A stretch of 37,150 nt of DNA, from NCBI GenBank assembly GCA_964551925.1, contig CAZKFA010000018.1:1-37150 (forward strand), given 5' to 3'. Below the pieces are notes generated by a model. That model did no database searches. It was not told where the DNA came from and saw only the letters and a program-made list of their open reading frames with translations. Each line of letters opens with the position of its first letter. Position 1 is the stretch's first letter. Shown here piece after piece: positions 32,735 to 37,150 of the stretch. The position numbers were made by a program, and so were the translations under genes. This DNA is from CAZKFA01 sp964551925 (GTDB lineage Bacteria; Cyanobacteriota; Vampirovibrionia; LMEP-6097).

Positions 32735-34051
32735 ATGTCCAAGAAAGACTCCCAGTTACTACAGTGCTCATTTTGTGGCAAGACTCAGGATCAAGTACAG
32801 AAGTTGATCGCAGGCCCAGGGATTTATATTTGTGACGAGTGCGTACACCTTTGTAACGAGATATTAATTGATGAGGGTGTTAATCAAACACATGACGAAG
32901 ATCAACCTATTGAGGGTGGGATTTTTGAATCAAATAAATTACCTAAACCAAAGGAAATAAAATTACATCTTGATGATTATGTAATTGGCTGCAGCGAAGC
33001 AAAAAAAACACTTGCTGTCGCAGTCTATAATCACTACAAAAGACTACTCCATAACCTACAAAACAGTAAATCAGATATTGAAATTCAAAAATCAAACATT
33101 CTATTGCTCGGTCCTACTGGTAGCGGTAAAACTCACATAGTGGAAACTTTAGCAAAATTCTTGCAAGTGCCTTTTGCTATTGCGGACGCAACTACCATTA
33201 CTGAAGCTGGTTACGTCGGTGATGACGCTGAGAATATATTACAAAGGCTATATCAGAACTCTGGTAATGCTCTTGATAAGACAGAGAGAGGAATTATTTA
33301 TATCGACGAGATCGACAAAATTTCTCGCAAATCAGAGAACCCTTCTATCACCAGAGATGTCTCAGGAGAGGGCGTACAACAAGCTTTGCTCAAAATGGTA
33401 GAAGGTACCAAAGCTAGTATCCCAGCTCATGGCAATCGCAAACACCCACAAATGGAAATGATAGAAATAAATACTCACAATATTTTATTTATCTGTGGTG
33501 GTGCCTTTGTTGGTCTAGAACAAATTATAGACAAACGCAGAATGAAGTCACACGCTGCAATTGGCTTCAACTCACCAGCTATCAGCGAAGACGAGAAAGC
33601 CAAAAGACTATCAGAATCCTTCAAACACGTTGAGGCAGAGGATTTGGTGCACTTCGGATTAATCCCTGAATTCGTAGGTAGATTGCCAATTGTCACTAGT
33701 TTAGATGCTCCAGATATTGAAGCTCTAAAATTAATCCTTACTAAACCAAAAAATTCACTCATCAATCAATACAAAAAACTTCTAGAAATGGACAATGTGA
33801 CTTTAAACTTTGCTGATGATGCTATAGAAGCGATTGCAAAAAAAGCCCAGAAAAGAAAAATGGGGGCAAGAGCATTGCGCAGTATCATTGAAGCTGTAAT
33901 GCGAGACATAATGTTTGAAATCCCCTCTAGGACCGACTTCAAAGAATTAACCATAACCGGCGAGATGGTAGATAATCTAAACCTCGCAGAAGTTATTCAC
34001 ATTAACAGCACGAATAAGACAGCTAAGAGTGTTAAACCAAAAACAGCTTAA
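32735..34051 (+). CDS. clpX: ATP-dependent Clp protease ATP-binding subunit
   Basis: A 438-residue hexameric unfoldase that feeds proteins into ClpP. The N-terminal zinc-binding domain has C11, C14, C33 and C36. The AAA core has Walker A GPTGSGKT (126-133), the pore loop GYVG (159-162), IIYIDEIDKI (Walker B), the ClpP-contacting loop IGFNSP and GARALRSIIE (sensor 2). Full length, no oddities. No Shine-Dalgarno site is seen in the short gap, which fits the predicted leaderless start. Confidence 0.97.
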   Translation: MSKKDSQLLQCSFCGKTQDQVQKLIAGPGIYICDECVHLCNEILIDEGVNQTHDEDQPIEGGIFESNKLPKPKEIKLHLDDYVIGCSEAKKTLAVAVYNHYKRLLHNLQNSKSDIEIQKSNILLLGPTGSGKTHIVETLAKFLQVPFAIADATTITEAGYVGDDAENILQRLYQNSGNALDKTERGIIYIDEIDKISRKSENPSITRDVSGEGVQQALLKMVEGTKASIPAHGNRKHPQMEMIEINTHNILFICGGAFVGLEQIIDKRRMKSHAAIGFNSPAISEDEKAKRLSESFKHVEAEDLVHFGLIPEFVGRLPIVTSLDAPDIEALKLILTKPKNSLINQYKKLLEMDNVTLNFADDAIEAIAKKAQKRKMGARALRSIIEAVMRDIMFEIPSRTDFKELTITGEMVDNLNLAEVIHINSTNKTAKSVKPKTA

Positions 34052-34058
34052 TCGCAGC

Positions 34059-34079
34059 TTATTATACACCGTATAATAA
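34059..34079. terminator. AT-rich hairpin between convergent genes, possible two-way terminator
   Basis: TTATTATAC, loop ACC, GTATAATAA form a perfect 9-bp inverted repeat in the 29 bases between the clpX stop and the stop of the convergent secreted-protein gene. The stem is AT-rich and lacks a clear T run, so its strength as a terminator is uncertain. Confidence 0.4.
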
Positions 34080-34080
34080 C

Positions 34081-35085
34081 TTAATAACTATACTTATCAA
34101 CCAATGAATTATTACAAACTAAGCTCATGCTATCTGGTCCCGTATCATTCAAACCCAGATTCTGATTAACAGTTAGAGACTGAGATGGATTAATTAAATC
34201 ACCTGTCGCAAAAACATACCTAGACCTAAGATCATCTTTAAGATAGCAATTAGCCAGTGGAAAAACTTCTGTGCTCCGATTAGTTAGAGTCACAGACTCA
34301 TCTCCAGTAATAGTAATTACTGAAATATACACCGGAGATAAACGTATAATCGTCTCAAGATAGCGACCATTACTTGGCGTCTTGATGTAATAATGACGTT
34401 CTAAGCCATTAATATCAAGCTCAACGAAATCAGTAAGATCAAACTTCTGTGTTCCATTTTTAGTCACGACACTAACATGAGAGCCTTGAAGCTCAAGCTC
34501 ACTGTTCATCAGCTCTCTGGGCAAATAGTAAACCATCACAGGCTGACTATCCAAACTCCGCAACCCATCTTTCCAGTAGAAAAACTTAAGATGATTAAGA
34601 CCAAGTCCAAGATTATCATTAGCAAATAATTTATAGCCATGAAAAGAATCATTAGCAAGAATGGAATATAATTCAGACTGGTTGCTTAGCACTCTAAAAC
34701 CTGTCAACTCCACTCTGGGAGCAGCAGGTAAGACTTCTAGCAAGTCATAATAAACAACAGTCTTACTACGAAGATATTTACTTTGTAGTCTCACGGCAAG
34801 ATGATAGCTACCATAAGCGAGCTTCTTCGGTAAAAGAACAGTAAGAACATCAGAGTTAGCAGCTATTACGGACAAACGTCGCTTAGCTTCAAGGTGATCA
34901 GCCCAAATATAGACACGATGCTCTGCTGGTCTATTGTTTAAGAAACCAGAACCTTGAAGAAGCAGTTCCTGAGCTGGACTTGCTTGTAATTGACTAAGAA
35001 CGATTTTTGGTGGTGGCAATCGCCTGATAGCAGAGCCGGGCAACGCCAGAACGAATAGCATCAAAACAAAATACTTAACCACCAT
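34081..35085 (-). CDS. Secreted protein with TIG-like and lamin-tail-like domains
   Basis: A 334-residue exported protein from the ATG at 35085. It has a signal peptide (MVVKYFVLMLFVLALPGSA), then a TIG/IPT-like beta domain (LLLQGSGFLNNRPAEHRVYI, then SYHLAVRLQ). The C-terminal region (ESVTLTNRSTEVFPLANCYL, FATGDLINPSQSLTV) resembles a lamin-tail domain, often found in secreted nucleases and surface proteins. A longer frame starting at 35133 is rejected because the 35085 start overlaps the upstream gene's stop by 11 bases and gives a clean signal peptide. It is probably co-transcribed with the propeller-like gene. Domain calls are by resemblance only; the function is unknown. Confidence 0.65.
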   Translation of the reverse strand: MVVKYFVLMLFVLALPGSAIRRLPPPKIVLSQLQASPAQELLLQGSGFLNNRPAEHRVYIWADHLEAKRRLSVIAANSDVLTVLLPKKLAYGSYHLAVRLQSKYLRSKTVVYYDLLEVLPAAPRVELTGFRVLSNQSELYSILANDSFHGYKLFANDNLGLGLNHLKFFYWKDGLRSLDSQPVMVYYLPRELMNSELELQGSHVSVVTKNGTQKFDLTDFVELDINGLERHYYIKTPSNGRYLETIIRLSPVYISVITITGDESVTLTNRSTEVFPLANCYLKDDLRSRYVFATGDLINPSQSLTVNQNLGLNDTGPDSMSLVCNNSLVDKYSY

Positions 35086-36718
35086 AAATAATCCTAATTT
35101 TCTCAGCAACATCTTCAGTAAAAACCTCATCAAGCTTATTTAACAAACGAGATTCTAATTGCTCACTAAACCAGGCTCCAGTTCTAGCATCTATCTGTGC
35201 CGTATATTCTTCAAATTGCAATTGTTGTTTGAAAATATCAAGGTCAGCGCATTGCTGCTTCAACAATTCAAACAATAAAGCTTTGCGATTATAATAAATC
35301 TGAGTAACTTCAGTAAGGATATTCTCGCGAACATTAGCCGTAATACGGGCGCTAGTATTAATGTCATTAATTTCTGAGTCATAGACTAGATTACCAAGCT
35401 TCCAGTCCAATCTCAAACCCGCTGAAATATTCTTATCATCTCGATTTAAATTATTCTCATCGTAACTAGTTGTCAAATTACTAGACGAGAAATTATCCTG
35501 TCCTTGAGTCTGCAGCTCCAAAACATTTCGACTATCTCTGTCAACAGAAGCGGTAAAAGTAGGCAAAAGATTACGAAGCCTTGCCTGCCGCTTATAACGA
35601 TCAAACAGGCGCCCAGTTGGAATGCCCGCAAATTCGATAGCCACACGATGCAGTTCCTGAATACTAGGCTCTAATTTAAGTATAGTTTTGAAGGTATCAG
35701 GGAGCTGATCTTGATACTTAACAACATGCCCTTCAATCGCTGGCTGCAATTGGATACTAGTAAAAATCTGCCCCTGAGAATTTGATAACAGAGCTCGAGA
35801 ATCTTCATCAACATCAATCGAATAAACATTATGATTATAATCATCAGAGAGCTTCGCCCCAGTCACTGAAAGCAATTGCCAGTCAAGTGGTGACTGCAGG
35901 CTAGACACATAGATACCATTAGCAGTAGCTAGAATTAATTTATCATCCCAAACTTTAATCTCCCTTGCCTCAAAAAAGCCTTGGGAATTAGCTTTAAGCC
36001 CTTGATTCTCTTGAGTCCAAGTGACAGCTTTATCACTACTAACAAAAATTCCATTAGCCGTTGGCAAATAAATTTTTGCCGGAGTGGCTGATACATAAAA
36101 CCTACCAAAGCTAAAAACATCAGCAAAACCCTTCATGCTATATTGAGCACGATTCATCCATTGATGAGCTCTGGAGTTGTACCAATAGAAGCCATTAGCA
36201 GAGGCTGCAAACTCAATCTTTGACTGGCTGACGTTCAAAGTAAAAAAAACAACTTGCTGCGGACTTTGAGGATCTATTTGCCAAAGATATTCTTGCACCG
36301 AATCTTTTTTATTAATGGCAGCAGTATAAATTCCAGATTGGCAACTGATAAAAATCTTACTACGAGTTTTCTCCAGGTGATAGCAAGGTTCTTTAGTAAA
36401 AATTCGACGATAGTTTTCAAAGACACCAATATCAGTCAATAAATAAAAGTCATTCTTATCAACAACCAGATTCGAGACCTGCAATCCCATCCCATCAGTT
36501 AGAGGTGAATTAAGCAAATCCAAAGGCTTATCATTATAAAAAAGCCGACCTTGACTAACTGATAGAATCCCATCTCGATAAAATCTAGCTAATTCAACAA
36601 CCTGCCCTAATTTATTTTGAAATACCTCAATAAATTCCCCCTGACTCTGTAATGACTGATTTAACATCATATTGGGAGCCTTTGCATAAATAGGCAAAAA
36701 AAATAAAAAAAAACTCAC
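35075..36718 (-). CDS. Secreted beta-propeller-like protein with outer-membrane-like C terminus
   Basis: From a GTG at 36718 this is 547 residues: a short signal peptide (SFFLFFLPIYAKA), then a region of repeats in the style of BNR/Ycf48 propellers (GIFVSSDKAVTWTQENQGL, then ATANGIYVSSLQSPLDWQLL). The C-terminal 150 residues have RLRNLLPTFTASVDRDSRN, SAGLRLDWKLGNLVYDSE and VTQIYYNRKALLFELLKQQ, a pattern that looks beta-barrel- or efflux-like. The open frame continues upstream to 36916, but that part is the antisense of a tRNA gene, so it cannot be the real start; the GTG choice is tentative. It overlaps the TIG/lamin-tail gene by 11 bases and is probably its partner at the cell surface. Confidence 0.65.
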   Translation of the reverse strand: MSFFLFFLPIYAKAPNMMLNQSLQSQGEFIEVFQNKLGQVVELARFYRDGILSVSQGRLFYNDKPLDLLNSPLTDGMGLQVSNLVVDKNDFYLLTDIGVFENYRRIFTKEPCYHLEKTRSKIFISCQSGIYTAAINKKDSVQEYLWQIDPQSPQQVVFFTLNVSQSKIEFAASANGFYWYNSRAHQWMNRAQYSMKGFADVFSFGRFYVSATPAKIYLPTANGIFVSSDKAVTWTQENQGLKANSQGFFEAREIKVWDDKLILATANGIYVSSLQSPLDWQLLSVTGAKLSDDYNHNVYSIDVDEDSRALLSNSQGQIFTSIQLQPAIEGHVVKYQDQLPDTFKTILKLEPSIQELHRVAIEFAGIPTGRLFDRYKRQARLRNLLPTFTASVDRDSRNVLELQTQGQDNFSSSNLTTSYDENNLNRDDKNISAGLRLDWKLGNLVYDSEINDINTSARITANVRENILTEVTQIYYNRKALLFELLKQQCADLDIFKQQLQFEEYTAQIDARTGAWFSEQLESRLLNKLDEVFTEDVAEKIRIIYGG

Positions 36719-36721
36719 TAC

Positions 36722-36750
36722 TTGTGCGAAAAGTGATTTAACTATAGTAT
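36722..36750 (+). promoter_or_regulatory. Promoter of tRNA-Gln
   Basis: TTGTGC (36722-36727), a 17-base spacer and TAGTAT (36745-36750), with transcription expected to start about ten bases before the mature tRNA. An overlapping TATAGT at 36743 is an alternative -10. On the other strand the same ACTATAGT palindrome could serve the divergent propeller gene. Confidence 0.45.
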
Positions 36751-36767
36751 TCTTTAGTGTGAGCCGT

Positions 36768-36842
36768 TGGGGAGTCGCCAAGCGGTAAGGCAGTGGGTTT
36801 TGGTCCCGCCATTCCTGGGTTCGAATCCTAGCTCCCCAGCCA
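36768..36842 (+). tRNA. tRNA-Gln (UUG)
   Basis: A 75-base cloverleaf with acceptor stem TGGGGAG / CTCCCCA, D arm from GCCAAGCGG, anticodon stem GTGGG / CCCGC around loop TTTTGGT (anticodon TTG), T loop GGTTCGAATCC, discriminator G and an encoded CCA end (36840-36842). It decodes CAA, and CAG by wobble. It is on the strand opposite to the preceding genes. Confidence 0.95.
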
Positions 36843-36867
36843 CTTTTGTCCATCTTTGAAAAAGGCA

Positions 36868-36883
36868 GAGCCCTATTGGGCTC
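36868..36883 (-). terminator. GC-rich hairpin, possible minus-strand terminator
   Basis: GAGCCC, loop, GGGCTC form a perfect 6-bp stem. On the minus strand it is followed after four bases by TTTTT, so it would stop transcription entering from the right. On the plus strand there is no T run after the stem, so it is a weak candidate for ending the tRNA transcript. Confidence 0.4.
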
Positions 36884-37093
36884 CGCTCTTAGCTGCTCGT
36901 TTAGAAGCACTCTCATTCCCCCCTAACAAGTGCTCTTGATTAGCCGACTTGTTGCAAAGAATTATTACAGAAAAAAATCTACCTGAGGGGGGTCAAATGG
37001 ACACTGAGAAAAGAAACTTAATAATTATTGAAAAAATCTAAATAAACAAGCTCTGATTTAGTGCCAAAAGCAGACCATGATATATTGTTTACT

Positions 37094-37150
37094 TGAGACT
37101 TGTCACGAAATCGTTCAGAGCAAGGCTTGCGAGGACGAAGAAGCTGAGTT
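37094..37150. repeat. Partial second copy of the palindromic element, cut by window edge
   Basis: The stretch from about 37105 aligns with 1038-1087 of the copy inside the CDP-alcohol phosphatidyltransferase gene. Shared parts include GAAATC, CAGA and the 14-mer GCAAGGCTTGCGAG, then GAAGA and AGTT, with two one-base gaps. By eye roughly three quarters of the positions match. Only the left arm is in the window; the mirror half should lie beyond it. Confidence 0.5.

Larger units (their letters stand above)
36843..37150. other. Region after tRNA-Gln to window edge, mostly non-coding
   Basis: Contains a hairpin at 36868-36883 and a partial palindromic repeat from about 37094. Two frames reach the right edge: minus 37018-37149 (44 codons, ending FFNNY and a TAA) and plus from an ATG at 37077. 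Neither looks convincingly like protein, and both cross the repeat. A 14-codon frame at 36997 follows a GAGGGGGG stretch and could be a chance ribosome site. I see no recognised gene here. Confidence 0.4.

Noticed and set aside
36719..36916. N-terminal 66-codon extension of the propeller-like protein
   Set aside because: Its sequence is the antisense translation of tRNA-Gln, and a clean signal peptide begins after it.
36997..37041. 14-codon frame after a GAGGGGGG stretch
   Set aside because: Too short, with no conserved feature; the purine run alone does not show translation.
37018..37149. Minus-strand frame open to the window edge as a partial gene
   Set aside because: Composition is not protein-like and it runs through the palindromic repeat; the sequence beyond the edge would be needed.

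Overview
This AT-rich window most likely comes from a non-photosynthetic, oxygen-respiring relative of the Cyanobacteria (Melainabacteria/Vampirovibrionia type). The evidence is an LdpA-like double [4Fe-4S] protein and a Ycf45-like AAA ATPase, both families best known from cyanobacteria, next to a complete quinol-to-oxygen respiratory gene set and no photosynthesis gene. The placement is an inference; the partial 16S rRNA gene at the left edge could settle it.

Layout. 1-505 is the 5' part of a 16S rRNA gene on the minus strand. 791-1741 (minus) is a CDP-alcohol phosphatidyltransferase whose reading frame contains a 126-bp palindromic repeat; a second, partial copy lies at the right edge. 1866-7084 (plus) is thrB, a CtpA-type protease and polA. 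7065-7990 holds two tiny membrane-protein genes, a reading frame broken by a TGA, and a strong hairpin.

The centre, 19226 down to 7987 (minus), is one long run of tightly packed genes. It starts with ccoN, a CcoO fused to a second cytochrome c domain, a CcoS-like protein and a 57-residue membrane peptide. A diheme lipoprotein cytochrome c, a Rieske protein, a cytochrome b and two small membrane proteins follow. Next are a cytochrome b fused to two [4Fe-4S] clusters, a 74-residue protein, an MvhD/FlpD-like Fe-S protein and a 40-residue membrane peptide, and finally hemE, trpE and a bifunctional-nuclease-family gene. Electrons would flow from quinol through the Rieske/cytochrome b complex and cytochrome c to the cbb3-type oxidase. 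The cytochrome b-ferredoxin fusion and the MvhD-like protein suggest an additional link to soluble redox carriers. The 480-residue cytochrome b appears to lack both ligands of one heme.

The right part holds cutA (plus), a periplasmic-binding lipoprotein (minus), a DUF2797-like gene and uvrB (plus), and four unrecognised minus-strand genes (23787-28142), two of which share an N-terminal module. A Ycf45-like ATPase, an LdpA-like protein and a PLP-dependent decarboxylase (all minus) follow, then clpP-clpX (plus), a secreted TIG/lamin-tail-like protein with a beta-propeller-like partner (minus), and tRNA-Gln (plus).

A recurring regulatory pattern is an extended -10 box (TGnTAnnnT) ending 8-9 bases before the ATG of several first genes. 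This implies leaderless mRNAs, while genes inside operons carry ordinary Shine-Dalgarno sites. All readings were made by eye; no database search was run.
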